In this document: positions 1-8,747 of the stretch, in pieces
How positions within the stretch are numbered: the stretch's first letter is position 1
Layout of the letters: each line of letters begins with the position of its first letter
Notes under the pieces: model-generated
Told to the model about the DNA's origin: nothing
Seen by the model: the letters and a program-made list of their open reading frames with translations, nothing else
Databases searched by the model: none
Position numbers and translations under genes: made by a program
NCBI GenBank assembly: GCA_902577515.1
Contig: CACGZJ010000001.1
Coordinates: 62,001 to 126,000 of the forward strand
DNA from: an uncultured Bacteroidota bacterium
GTDB taxonomy: Bacteria; Bacteroidota; Bacteroidia; Flavobacteriales; Flavobacteriaceae
DNA: 64,000 nt
Direction: 5' to 3'

Positions 1-444
1 AGTATTATCAAGTATCCATTTAATTTTTGTACCTGAAAAATAGGCATCTATAACAAGACCTGTTTTTTGTTGAATCAAAGTAGTTTTATTTTTTTCAATT
101 AGTTCATCACAAAAACTTGCGGTTCTTCTATCCTGCCACACAATTGCATTGTAAACAGGTTTTCCTGTTTGCTTATCCCAAATTATTGTTGTTTCTCTTT
201 GATTTGTAATACCAATTGAATCTATTTCATTAGGGTCAATTTTTGATTTATTTATTACATCTTTTATAGCCTTTAGTTGGGTATTCCATATTTCAGTAGC
301 ATTATGTTCTACCCATCCCTCCTTCGGAAAAAACTGATTGAACTCATACTGGGCAATTTCAATTACCTCAGCATTTTTATTAAAAAGAATTGCTCTTGAA
401 CTTGTTGTTCCTGCATCTATTGATAGTATATATTTTTTTATCAT
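1..444 (-). CDS. glpK: Glycerol kinase, N-terminal part (runs off window start)
   Basis: Phosphorylates glycerol with ATP to sn-glycerol 3-phosphate in the cytoplasm. The visible 148 residues begin at the ATG at 444. They contain the phosphate-binding motif [14 protein letters not shown] (residues 8-21), WVEHN (44-48), and [13 protein letters not shown] (78-90) holding the Arg-Glu pair that contacts glycerol. IVWQDRRT (101-108) supplies the Trp of the glycerol pocket. These motifs separate glycerol kinase from other FGGY kinases such as xylulokinase. The C-terminal two thirds lie outside the window, so intactness cannot be judged. A terminator for the upstream gene sits just before the start, so this gene probably has its own promoter. 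Confidence 0.93.
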   Translation of the reverse strand, partial: MIKKYILSIDAGTTSSRAILFNKNAEVIEIAQYEFNQFFPKEGWVEHNATEIWNTQLKAIKDVINKSKIDPNEIDSIGITNQRETTIIWDKQTGKPVYNAIVWQDRRTASFCDELIEKNKTTLIQQKTGLVIDAYFSGTKIKWILDNT

Positions 445-468
445 TTGAAACGATTTAATGCAATTTAA

Positions 469-503
469 AAAAAAACCCTCCATTAATGGAGGGTTTAATT
501 TTT
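469..503 (-). terminator. Rho-independent terminator after the 519-1208 gene
   Basis: A perfect inverted repeat AAACCCTCC / GGAGGGTTT with a six-base loop ends the minus-strand transcript of the secreted protein gene at 519-1208. It is followed on that strand by a run of at least eight T. On the plus strand a T-rich tract also follows, so it could work in both directions. Confidence 0.85.
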
Positions 504-518
504 TTAGTATAATTTACA

Positions 519-1208
519 TTAATTCCACGTTCCTAAAACAGTGGAGATTGTTGAACCTCTATACTGAGAAATAGGAGTAATTATAGAATTAAATTTTGCA
601 AATGCTTCCTGCTCTTTTTCATTATCAGGGAAAAAAGTAAACTGAGATTTTGCATCAGAATGAGTTGTGTAAATATAATGAGTCTCATTTCTTTCACCTC
701 CAGTATATTGACCAAGAGATATGTAGTTGCCATTTGAAAAGCCTTCATTTAATTCAATGAATGCTTGTGCAAACGTTCCAGGATCATCTACATAAAAAGA
801 CCACATTTGTTCAGAATAAGAACCGTTTTCTCCTTGAATTCTAACTAAAGATTGTCCCTGTTTCATTGCAACAATTTTAGCTAAGCCTTCAAGATTTTCA
901 ACATATGCTTCATATGCTTCTCCAGATCTAAGTTCTCTCAACTGTGAAAGACCATCAGGGGTTCCAGCAAAATTTAAGAAATGAGTAGCTTTAGTCCACT
1001 CAGATTTATTTTGAATTGCATTTAATGTTAATGATGAACCCTCTGGAAAATCTATACTTGAATAAAAGTCATCTACAAGTTTATAGACTAAAGATGCTTT
1101 TCCAGGAGTTACTTCTAAGGCAACTTCTGTCCAATATATTTGTTGTTGAGCAAAAGCAGTAGAAATAGTTAATAGAAATGCACTAGATAATAAAATTAAT
1201 TTTTTCAT
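519..1208 (-). CDS. Secreted protein of unknown function, paralogue of 8013-8708
   Basis: I do not recognise a named family. The 229-residue product has a clear signal peptide (residues 1-20, cut after AFA), so it is exported. It shares length, layout and motifs with the product at 8013-8708: IYWTEVAL matches ITWQNVNL near the mature N-terminus, ATHFLNFAG (74-82) matches ATHVLNFVG, and ETHYIYTTH (175-183) matches ETHYIYLTY. The two Thr-His motifs sit about 100 residues apart, each after a helix-like stretch, which suggests two copies of one alpha/beta domain, possibly of the ferredoxin-like dimeric barrel type (inference). Its own terminator follows. No catalytic residues can be named. Confidence 0.8.
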   Translation of the reverse strand: MKKLILLSSAFLLTISTAFAQQQIYWTEVALEVTPGKASLVYKLVDDFYSSIDFPEGSSLTLNAIQNKSEWTKATHFLNFAGTPDGLSQLRELRSGEAYEAYVENLEGLAKIVAMKQGQSLVRIQGENGSYSEQMWSFYVDDPGTFAQAFIELNEGFSNGNYISLGQYTGGERNETHYIYTTHSDAKSQFTFFPDNEKEQEAFAKFNSIITPISQYRGSTISTVLGTWN

Positions 1209-1275
1209 TTAATATTGATTTAAGATTAAGCTTAAATATAACCAATAGATAGATAAATTAAAATTAAGCAATAAC

Positions 1276-2025
1276 TTATCTTAAGAAACTTCCACCATTT
1301 ACATCTATTGTTGAACCAGTTGAATGATCCATCTGGCCAGAAACTATTAGTGAAACTAATGGTGATATATCCTTAGGCTCTGTTAGTCTATCTAGAGTAA
1401 TTCCTTGTTTTACAACATCCTCTCCATGTTTATCAATAAAACTTTGAGCCATTTCAGTTCTGACAAATCCGGGAGCAATACTAATTGCTACTATATTATC
1501 AGTTTTTCCAAACGATCTTGACATAGTTTTAGTAAGCGAAATCATTCCTCCCTTTGAACATGCGTAAGAAATATAATCCTCTTGCTCACCCCTGAACGCA
1601 GCTCTTGAAGCAATATTAATAAATCTCAATCTGGATTTAATTTTATTTACTCTTTTATAATTTATTAACTCTTTAAAAATAAGTGAAGGAGCTTTAAGAT
1701 TCACATCAATTGTTCTATCAAATAACTCATTCCATTTTTCAAAGTCTATTGATATATCTGCAGATTCTGCTATTCCAGCATTATTAATAATACAATCTGG
1801 AAATGATAACTTATCAATTGTATTAGTTACAAGATCTTTAATTTGATTAGTGTCAGATAAATCTGATTGTATTGTGAAAGAATTTGTTTTAGAATCTTTT
1901 ATTAGATTATTCAATGAAGATTTATTTTTATTATAATGAAGTGCTATATCATGTCCCTCATTAATCAGAGTACTAGCAATATTAAATCCAATTCCTTTAG
2001 ATGATCCCGTAAGAAGTATTTTCAT
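1276..2025 (-). CDS. Short-chain dehydrogenase/reductase (FabG-like)
   Basis: An NAD(P)-dependent oxidoreductase of the classical SDR family with 249 residues, the usual length. It has the Rossmann motif TGSSKGIG (residues 6-13), NNAG (81-84), catalytic Ser140, Tyr154 and Lys158 in YACSK, and the PGFVRTEM segment after the active site. The C-terminal GSTIDVNGG is typical of 3-oxoacyl-ACP reductase-like members. The substrate is not fixed by sequence: it could be a fatty-acid or polyketide 3-oxoacyl reductase or a reductase of another small carbonyl compound. No fatty-acid genes are adjacent, so I do not call it fabG. Confidence 0.85.
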   Translation of the reverse strand: MKILLTGSSKGIGFNIASTLINEGHDIALHYNKNKSSLNNLIKDSKTNSFTIQSDLSDTNQIKDLVTNTIDKLSFPDCIINNAGIAESADISIDFEKWNELFDRTIDVNLKAPSLIFKELINYKRVNKIKSRLRFINIASRAAFRGEQEDYISYACSKGGMISLTKTMSRSFGKTDNIVAISIAPGFVRTEMAQSFIDKHGEDVVKQGITLDRLTEPKDISPLVSLIVSGQMDHSTGSTIDVNGGSFLR

Positions 2026-2082
2026 AAATGTAAATGATTAGGAATATATTTTAAAGTTATTAAAATTATTTGGAAGGAAATG

Positions 2083-2157
2083 TGGGCGCTGAGGGATTCG
2101 AACCCCCGACCCCTTGGGTGTAAACCAAGTGCTCTAAACCAACTGAGCTAAGCGCCC
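2083..2157 (-). tRNA. tRNA-Val (anticodon TAC)
   Basis: The minus strand folds into a complete cloverleaf of 75 nt. It has a seven-pair acceptor stem GGGCGCT/AGCGCCC, D stem GCTC/GAGC, anticodon stem CTTGG/CCAAG with loop TTTACAC, and a T loop TTCGAAT. The anticodon TAC reads valine codons. CCA is not encoded after discriminator A73, so it must be added after transcription. Confidence 0.95.
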
Positions 2158-2168
2158 TAATAAGTGAG

Positions 2169-2176
2169 CAAATATA
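2169..2176 (-). promoter_or_regulatory. -7 promoter box of tRNA-Val (TATATTTG)
   Basis: TATATTTG on the minus strand matches the Bacteroidota TAnnTTTG element. It ends 11 bases before the mature tRNA 5' end, a natural spacing for a primary transcript with a short leader. Confidence 0.65.
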
Positions 2177-2203
2177 ATATTTTTAGTGATAATGATATAA
2201 TAT

Positions 2204-3826
2204 TTATTCTCTAAATCCAGGTGGAATTTTTTTATGAAAATCAGTAATTTTTTGAATTTCATCAGCTAATGAAATTAATTTATGTTCTTCATAATAATTA
2301 CTTAATAATGAAATACTGGTTGGTCTATTATTTTTATCAAAACCATTGGGAATTGAAATTACAGGATGCCCGGTAAGATTTGTTATTAATAATTGATTTT
2401 CTCCAAAACTTGGACTTAATATAACATCATAATTTTTAAATAAACTATCTATCTCTGATATTAGCTTTGTTCTAAATCTAGATGCTTGAATATACTCAAC
2501 AGCAGGAATTAATCTGGATTGTCTTATTGAGTTAGCTCTAGACTTCTCATCCTGAAGTACCATCTCTGAATCAAGATTATCCATTAAGAACTTGTCAAAA
2601 AATGCTCCAGCTTCAGATCTTAAAATTATATCAAATACTTTAAAGGGATAGTCATTAGGTAAACTAAGTGAATCCAGTTTATATTTACTTTTTAGGATTT
2701 CAATTATTTTAAAATTATTAGCTGCATACCTTGATGTATCTTTCTCAAAAAGATTTTTTAGATAACCTATTTTCAAATTTTTAATTGAATTGATTTTTAG
2801 TGGTCTCTGTTTTAATGAATCTTTATATTTTATTACATTAAAAACAATAGCAGCATCTGATGCAGTTCTTGCTATTGGACCAACTTTATCCATACTCCAT
2901 GATAGGGTCATAAAACCATTAGTGCTTACTGTACCATAAGTTGGTCTTAATCCAGTTACTCCGCATCTAGTTGATGGAGAAATAATTGAGCCTAATGTTT
3001 CAGTACCAATCGAAAATGCAACTAATCCTGCTGATGTAGCAGAAGCAGAACCAGCAGAAGATCCGCTTGAACCTTGATTAAGATCCCATGGGTTTTTTGT
3101 TTTTCCATTATACCAAGTATCCCCTCTGGCTAAAGAACCAGAAGAAAGTTTAGCTATCATTACAGCTCCTGCATTTTCAAGTTTTTTAATTACTTCTGCT
3201 TTTTCATTTATAATCCTACCTTTATAAGGTTCTGTTCCCCATGTAGTTGGATAATTTGGATATGAGGCTATATCTTTAATTCCATAAGGTATTCCATGTA
3301 ATATACCTCTATAAATCCCTCTTTCAATTTCATTATCAGCTCTTATAGATTGTTCTATAGCAACCTCCTCAATTAAGTTAACAACTGAGTTTAATTTTTT
3401 ATCAAATTGTTTAATTCTATCTATATATATCCTTGTAAGCCTTTCTGATGACAAAATCTTGTTTTTAATTAGATATGCTAATTCTTGAATCGATAGATAA
3501 GCTATTTCATAATCATGTTTAGGAAGTTCTGTTTTAATAATTTGAAATTGAAAGTCATAATTAACATTTTGACTATAAGGTAAATTAAATGAATTAGAAG
3601 GTGAGATATTTTCTTCAAGCTTAAATTCTCTCATTTGATTAAATCCTTCTCTGTTTCTATTAACATAATCGACCATAGTTTTTATTTGCTTTGAAGTAAA
3701 ATCAACAGACATTAATTTTAAAGATCGGCTTATATCAAAGGAGTTAATTCTATCATATGAAATTATAGATATTATTGAGATAAAAAAAAGTGCTGAAACA
3801 GCTAATATGAAAATGTTCTTTTTCAA
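2204..3826 (-). CDS. Amidase signature family hydrolase, membrane-anchored or secreted
   Basis: An amidase of the Ser-cisSer-Lys type that hydrolyses C-N amide bonds; substrate unknown. Residues 8-24 form a hydrophobic segment acting as a signal or anchor, so the catalytic part is probably periplasmic. The active-site set is visible: Lys184 in GIKDIA, the Ser-rich loop GSSGSSAGS (252-260), and the nucleophile in GTETLGSIISPSTRCG, most likely Ser280. An N-terminal region of about 90 residues before the amidase core is poorly conserved. GatA-type tRNA amidotransferase is unlikely because of the export signal and the absence of gatB or gatC. The gene stands alone, with tRNA-Val downstream. Confidence 0.88.
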   Translation of the reverse strand: MKKNIFILAVSALFFISIISIISYDRINSFDISRSLKLMSVDFTSKQIKTMVDYVNRNREGFNQMREFKLEENISPSNSFNLPYSQNVNYDFQFQIIKTELPKHDYEIAYLSIQELAYLIKNKILSSERLTRIYIDRIKQFDKKLNSVVNLIEEVAIEQSIRADNEIERGIYRGILHGIPYGIKDIASYPNYPTTWGTEPYKGRIINEKAEVIKKLENAGAVMIAKLSSGSLARGDTWYNGKTKNPWDLNQGSSGSSAGSASATSAGLVAFSIGTETLGSIISPSTRCGVTGLRPTYGTVSTNGFMTLSWSMDKVGPIARTASDAAIVFNVIKYKDSLKQRPLKINSIKNLKIGYLKNLFEKDTSRYAANNFKIIEILKSKYKLDSLSLPNDYPFKVFDIILRSEAGAFFDKFLMDNLDSEMVLQDEKSRANSIRQSRLIPAVEYIQASRFRTKLISEIDSLFKNYDVILSPSFGENQLLITNLTGHPVISIPNGFDKNNRPTSISLLSNYYEEHKLISLADEIQKITDFHKKIPPGFRE

Positions 3827-3917
3827 CTATTAATTTTTCCTTTAAATTATTAAATTTTATATAAATTTTTATAAGAAAAGTTGTAGGAAAATAAAGTTTA
3901 TTATATTGGATTAATAC

Positions 3918-4760
3918 ATGAATAATATTTTTATAAATTTCTTAATATCATTTTTGACTTTCAGTATCTGTATCTTTATTGCAAATCTAACAGGTATTCA
4001 AAATATAACTTTTGCAGTTTTATTTATCTTTCTGATCCACCTACTAATTTTTGTTCCTTCATATTATTTTCAAACAGAAAAATTTTTTGATTTGACTGGG
4101 ACAATATCATACGTATCGTCTGTTCTTTTTATTTTTTTTAAATCAAATACAGTAGAATCATTTAATTTAGGAAGTCTAGCATTATCAAGTTTTATAATTA
4201 TTTGGTCATTAAGACTAGGAACATTTTTATTTCTAAGGATTAAAAAAGCAGGAAAAGACAGAAGATTTACTGAGATAAAGAAATCTTTTTCATGGTTTTT
4301 TATGACATTTAGTGTATCAGGAATGTGGGTTACAATATGCTCAATTTGTGCATTGACAGGTATAGCTAATGGAATAATTTTTTCTAGCACAACAATTATT
4401 GGAATAATTATTTTTATAATTGGATTTACAATAGAAATAATTGCTGATTCTCAGAAAACAAAGTTTAGAGCTAAGGACGATAATAAAGATAAATTTATTT
4501 CAATTGGTCTATGGAAGTACTCAAGGCATCCAAACTATTTAGGTGAAATAATACTGTGGCTTGGAATCTCATTAATTAGTTTTTCATCACTTGAGGGGTT
4601 TCAATATATTACACTAATTTCTCCTATTTTCACATATTTACTTTTAGTTAATGTTAGTGGAATAAATCTTTTAGAAAAAAGTGGCAAAAAAAAATGGGGT
4701 CATCTTGAGAGCTATAAGATTTATAAAAAAAATACACCTAGATTGATAGGATTCCTATAA
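3918..4760 (+). CDS. DUF1295 / steroid 5-alpha-reductase-like membrane protein
   Basis: An integral membrane protein of 280 residues with about seven hydrophobic segments. The C-terminal motif WKYSRHPNYLGEI is the cofactor-binding signature shared by DUF1295 proteins, steroid 5-alpha reductases and isoprenylcysteine methyltransferases. The family is thought to contain NADPH-dependent lipid reductases and small-molecule methyltransferases; the reaction here is unknown. It is a single plus-strand gene between minus-strand genes, ending only six bases before the convergent barrel gene. Confidence 0.85.
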   Translation: MNNIFINFLISFLTFSICIFIANLTGIQNITFAVLFIFLIHLLIFVPSYYFQTEKFFDLTGTISYVSSVLFIFFKSNTVESFNLGSLALSSFIIIWSLRLGTFLFLRIKKAGKDRRFTEIKKSFSWFFMTFSVSGMWVTICSICALTGIANGIIFSSTTIIGIIIFIIGFTIEIIADSQKTKFRAKDDNKDKFISIGLWKYSRHPNYLGEIILWLGISLISFSSLEGFQYITLISPIFTYLLLVNVSGINLLEKSGKKKWGHLESYKIYKKNTPRLIGFL

Positions 4761-4766
4761 TCTGAT

Positions 4767-5474
4767 TTAGTCTATATTAATACTAATTCCTCCAGAAATA
4801 AAAAACATATCGTTATTTATGCCCTTACCAATAGATAGATCAAGCTGTTTTTTATTGTCTAAAAGGTATGTAATTCCTGAATCAAAATTAATGTTAGAAT
4901 TATCTTTAAACTCATCACCAAATATTTCAAAAAATACACCAAAAGAACCTAGGCTTTTTCCATACACGATTGTATATATAAATTGCCCATCCATTTTTTC
5001 AAATTTGTTATAACCTATATTATAGCCAATTTGAGATTGATTATTCAGATCATGTGAAACACTTATTCTACTCAGAAATCCATATACATTATTAGAATAT
5101 ATTTCATTAGCAGTTGGTATAGAAAGGTGAGATATAAAAGCAACTTTAGTATTATTAGAAGTTTTATTAAAGATTTTGAACTTTGCTCCTACCTCAAAAT
5201 CACTAAATGATGATTTTTTCATAAATGATAATTCATCATTTATTAAATAATTACTATTAAGTCTAATTTCAATTCCTTCAATTATACCAAGCCTAAAAAG
5301 AGTGGTAATGATAGACTTAGATTTTTCTATTAAAATACCCGATTCGATTTGAATTTGTCCATATGATAAAACTAATGCAGATTCAGTTTGATCTGGTCTA
5401 TCAGTTGTAATTTGAGAAAAAACCAGAGAACTATTAAACAACAGAAATAAAAAAATTAATAATCTATTTTTCAT
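4767..5474 (-). CDS. Outer-membrane beta-barrel protein (phenol-degradation MetA-like family)
   Basis: The start is placed at the ATG at 5474 because a typical signal peptide (MKNRLLIFLFLLFNSSLVFS) begins there; an upstream extension in frame would put charged residues before it. The mature protein opens with ITTDRPDQTES, the hallmark of the PF13557-type barrel family. It continues with alternating hydrophobic strands and ends in a strand-like segment, as outer-membrane barrels do. About 236 residues. The function is unclear; relatives are annotated as transporters. The start overlaps the 3' end of folC by 11 bases, so translation is probably coupled. Confidence 0.75.
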   Translation of the reverse strand: MKNRLLIFLFLLFNSSLVFSQITTDRPDQTESALVLSYGQIQIESGILIEKSKSIITTLFRLGIIEGIEIRLNSNYLINDELSFMKKSSFSDFEVGAKFKIFNKTSNNTKVAFISHLSIPTANEIYSNNVYGFLSRISVSHDLNNQSQIGYNIGYNKFEKMDGQFIYTIVYGKSLGSFGVFFEIFGDEFKDNSNINFDSGITYLLDNKKQLDLSIGKGINNDMFFISGGISINID

Positions 5475-6669
5475 GAAAAATTTCTTTTGCAATGTAATTA
5501 CTACCTGCAATAATAATTAAATCATCAGCAGAAGCCTGACTAAATATATTCCTATAAATCCTATTTGGATTTTTATCAAAATTAATATTTTCTCCTACAC
5601 TTTCTTCAATTTCAAATTGATTCATTGACCTTGACATATTTGAAGAAGTAAAATAAATTAAAGATTTATCTGGAAGATAACTTACTAATTTTTTAATGTT
5701 TTTTCCTTTAACAAAGCTTAAAATAAAAAATACTTTGTCATATTCTAATGAACTTAATTGTTTTGATAAATGAACAAAACCGGAGTCGTTATGTGCAGAA
5801 TCAAAAACAGTCTTTGGTCTTTCATTTATGACTGTCCACCTACCATAAAGATCAGAATTTAAATCAATTTTTAAAATTCCTTTTTCTATACTAGTATCAT
5901 TAATCTTTTTGTCATTAAGATTTCTACAAATTTGGACCACTGTTTTAATATTTTTATTTAAATATTCTATGTCTGAATTTTCAAATTTTGATTTGTAATC
6001 TGATGCAAATATTATTTCTGAAAAGTTTTTATTGGCGATATCAATAAAAATACTTTCTGTTTCTCTATCTCTTTCCCCAATAATTACTTTGGTATTTTTT
6101 TTTATAATTCCTGCTTTTTCAAATGCAATTTTTTCTAAAGTATTTCCCAATATTTCAGTATGATCATATGAAATGTTTGTAATTACAGATAAAATTGGAT
6201 TGATAATATTTGTAGCATCTAATCTCCCTCCTAAGCCTACTTCAATTATTGCATAGTCAACATTTTTTTCAATAAAATAGTATAGCGACATTCCAAATGT
6301 AAGCTCGAAAAAAGTAAGCTGCAGTTTTTCAATTATTTCGCGATTTGACATAATAAACTCTTTAATAAAACCCTTTTCGATTTTATTATTATTTACTTTG
6401 ATTCTCTCTCTATAATCAAAAAAATGAGGTGATGTGAATGTACCTACATTATACCCTGACTCTTGAATTATTGACGATAAATATGCACATGTACTTCCCT
6501 TTCCATTTGTACCTCCGATATGAATTAGCTTTTCGTCTTGAATATTAAGATTAAGATGATCAACAAAATATTTTATTTTATCAAGACCTGGTTTATATGC
6601 TTTAGAACCTTGAGATTGATAAAATGGCAACCGATTTAAAATCCAATTCTCAGTTTGCTTATAATTCAA
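5464..6669 (-). CDS. folC: Bifunctional folylpolyglutamate / dihydrofolate synthase
   Basis: Adds glutamate to folates (and usually makes dihydrofolate from dihydropteroate) in the cytoplasm. The 401-residue protein has the Mur-ligase-type P-loop GGTNGKGST (residues 52-60), the following TFTSPH segment, EVGLGGRLDATN for the second nucleotide and metal site, and the C-terminal domain with DSAHN. The length fits FolC. It is tightly packed: nine bases after nhaD, and overlapping the downstream barrel gene. Confidence 0.93.
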   Translation of the reverse strand: MNYKQTENWILNRLPFYQSQGSKAYKPGLDKIKYFVDHLNLNIQDEKLIHIGGTNGKGSTCAYLSSIIQESGYNVGTFTSPHFFDYRERIKVNNNKIEKGFIKEFIMSNREIIEKLQLTFFELTFGMSLYYFIEKNVDYAIIEVGLGGRLDATNIINPILSVITNISYDHTEILGNTLEKIAFEKAGIIKKNTKVIIGERDRETESIFIDIANKNFSEIIFASDYKSKFENSDIEYLNKNIKTVVQICRNLNDKKINDTSIEKGILKIDLNSDLYGRWTVINERPKTVFDSAHNDSGFVHLSKQLSSLEYDKVFFILSFVKGKNIKKLVSYLPDKSLIYFTSSNMSRSMNQFEIEESVGENINFDKNPNRIYRNIFSQASADDLIIIAGSNYIAKEIFHEK

Positions 6670-6678
6670 TATTAGTAA

Positions 6679-8001
6679 TTAAAGAATATATGCTTCCAAC
6701 AATACAAATGTTATAAATCCGGCAAGAAATCCTAAGAATGCTAACCATCCTATTTTTTTTAGATACCAGAAAAACTCAATTTTTTCCATCCCCATAGCAA
6801 CAACTCCGGCTGCTGAACCAATTACAAGTACACTACCTCCTGTACCTGCTGCATATGCAATTAAGTGCCATAAAGAATCATCAACTGGTTGGGAAAACAT
6901 ACCTATTGAAGCAGCTACTAAAGGAACATTATCAATTACTGCTGACCCTAATCCTAAGAAACCTGCAACTATTCTAATATCAGGAATAACAGTTTCTAGG
7001 TATTGAGCGAATTCAAATAGATATCCAATTGATTCTAGAGCTGCAACTGCCATTAAAATTCCTAAAAAGAATAGAATGCTTGGAAGCTCAATCTTAGTTA
7101 ATGCAGAATGTACTGGACTCTTACTGTGCATAATACTATCCTCATTAGGAGTACTAATATTAAATTTAGTACCACTATATATCTCTGCAAATGTTGCAAC
7201 TATAGCAAGTGAAAGCATCATACCCACATAAGGTTGAAGACCAGTAAAAACTTTAAAAAATGGAACAAAGAGAATAGCTGATAATCCTAACCACAGCATT
7301 CTAGTACCTATTTTAGTTATACTACTTTCATCATTATCCATTTTATCTAAATTTCCTTTAAAGGGTTTTAGAAATGACGCAATATATACTGGTACTATCA
7401 TACATACTACAGAAGGAATAAACACATAATACAATAACATTGGGACAGTAACTTTATCAGCTATCCATAACATTGTTGTAGTTACATCTCCAATTGGTGA
7501 CCAAGCCCCTCCTGCATTTGCTGCAATCACAATTAATCCAGCAAACCATAATCTTAGATTTTTATCTCTAATGATTTTCTGGAGAATTGTAATTAAAACA
7601 ATAGTGGCAGTTAAATTATCGATTATGGCAGACAGAATAAATGCTAATATTGAAAATATCCATAATAATTTTCTCTTTGATTTGGTTCTAATGAATGATT
7701 TTATTTTTTCAAAACCATTATAATAATCAATAATCTCAACAATGGTCATTGCTCCTAAAAGGAAAATTAATATCTCTGAAGTGTGAGATAAATGATATGC
7801 CATTATCTTCTTTATTTTTGTAGGTATTAGTTCCCGTAACTCTGTATCAACTTCAAATACCGGTATGTGAAATATTGCAATCAATGCCCATAAAAAAGCC
7901 ATCATCGCTAAAGCAGGTATAAGCTTATCAATTTTTAAACTATGCTCTAATGTTATTGCTAAATAACCTAAAATAAATATTCCTAATAATATTGTTTCCA
8001 T
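6679..8001 (-). CDS. nhaD: Na+/H+ antiporter, NhaD type
   Basis: Exchanges internal sodium for external protons across the inner membrane, a fitting function in a marine cell. The 440-residue product is almost wholly hydrophobic with about 12 membrane segments. The loop GGAWSPIGDVTTTMLWI, rich in Asp and Thr, and the later SAVIDNVPLVAA half-helix are characteristic of NhaD and the wider ion transporter superfamily; the earlier SAIIDNLTAT is the matching half in the first repeat. It lies 11 bases after the upstream secreted-protein gene and nine before folC, so it is likely in the same operon. Confidence 0.92.
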   Translation of the reverse strand: METILLGIFILGYLAITLEHSLKIDKLIPALAMMAFLWALIAIFHIPVFEVDTELRELIPTKIKKIMAYHLSHTSEILIFLLGAMTIVEIIDYYNGFEKIKSFIRTKSKRKLLWIFSILAFILSAIIDNLTATIVLITILQKIIRDKNLRLWFAGLIVIAANAGGAWSPIGDVTTTMLWIADKVTVPMLLYYVFIPSVVCMIVPVYIASFLKPFKGNLDKMDNDESSITKIGTRMLWLGLSAILFVPFFKVFTGLQPYVGMMLSLAIVATFAEIYSGTKFNISTPNEDSIMHSKSPVHSALTKIELPSILFFLGILMAVAALESIGYLFEFAQYLETVIPDIRIVAGFLGLGSAVIDNVPLVAASIGMFSQPVDDSLWHLIAYAAGTGGSVLVIGSAAGVVAMGMEKIEFFWYLKKIGWLAFLGFLAGFITFVLLEAYIL

Positions 8002-8012
8002 TTAATTAAAAT

Positions 8013-8708
8013 TTATTCCCATGATTGAAGCATAACCCTTGTTATACTCCTAGTATATTCATCATCTTTTGTCTCTTCTATCCATTTGGTAATTGCATCT
8101 GCTTGATCTTTATTTTCGGCATTACCAAAGTCCAAAGCGGCAACTAGATCAGGATAAGTTAAATATATATAATGAGTTTCACCATTTTCAACCCCATGAG
8201 TAGTTTGACCAATTGAAACATATCCAGAATCATCATTAAAAGCAGACATTAAGTTTGCAAAAGCTGTTAAAAATTTAATTGGATCTTTTACTTTCCACTG
8301 GTGTGATTGAGCAATAGGCTGTTGCCATTTATCTAGATTATATCTCACAAGAGTAACACCTGCCGTAACAGAAAATCCATCCCTGCTAGTTAAAGAATTT
8401 AATTTTGATACATAAGCATCCCATTCCGGTGTTAATTTTCTAGATTCAAATTCTGCAAGTGCCTCCTTAGAACCTACAAAATTTAAAACATGAGTAGCCT
8501 TTTCACTTGATCCTTTATATTCAATACTCCATAGAGAAACTCTAACACTCTCGGGTATTAGAATATTAGAATAGAATCCATCAATTAAATTATATACAGA
8601 GTCAGTATTTTCAAAAGGAACATTTAAATTAACATTCTGCCATGTAATATTTTGTGCACCTATATTAAATGAAATTAATGATAGAATAAGTAAATATGTT
8701 TTTTTCAT
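8013..8708 (-). CDS. Secreted protein of unknown function, paralogue of 519-1208
   Basis: A 231-residue product with a signal peptide (residues 1-18, cut near GAQ). It matches the product at 519-1208 along its whole length: FYSNI/FYSSI, ATHVLNFVG (71-79), VSIGQTT against ISLGQYT, and GETHYIYLTYPD (176-187). The two Thr-His motifs again suggest a duplicated domain. It sits between anmK and nhaD with short spacing, so it is probably co-transcribed with cell-wall recycling and ion transport genes, but that context does not indicate a function. I do not recognise the family. Confidence 0.8.
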   Translation of the reverse strand: MKKTYLLILSLISFNIGAQNITWQNVNLNVPFENTDSVYNLIDGFYSNILIPESVRVSLWSIEYKGSSEKATHVLNFVGSKEALAEFESRKLTPEWDAYVSKLNSLTSRDGFSVTAGVTLVRYNLDKWQQPIAQSHQWKVKDPIKFLTAFANLMSAFNDDSGYVSIGQTTHGVENGETHYIYLTYPDLVAALDFGNAENKDQADAITKWIEETKDDEYTRSITRVMLQSWE

Positions 8709-8747
8709 TTGAATGATTTATGGTAGACAACTAATTTATTAAAAAAA

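Noticed and set aside
2204-3826. GatA subunit of the tRNA amidotransferase
   Set aside because: Hydrophobic N-terminal signal, an extra N-terminal region and absence of gatB/gatC favour a secreted amidase.
4070-4390. 106-residue minus-strand open frame within the DUF1295 gene
   Set aside because: It has no recognisable motif or signal and lies wholly inside the well-supported plus-strand membrane protein gene.
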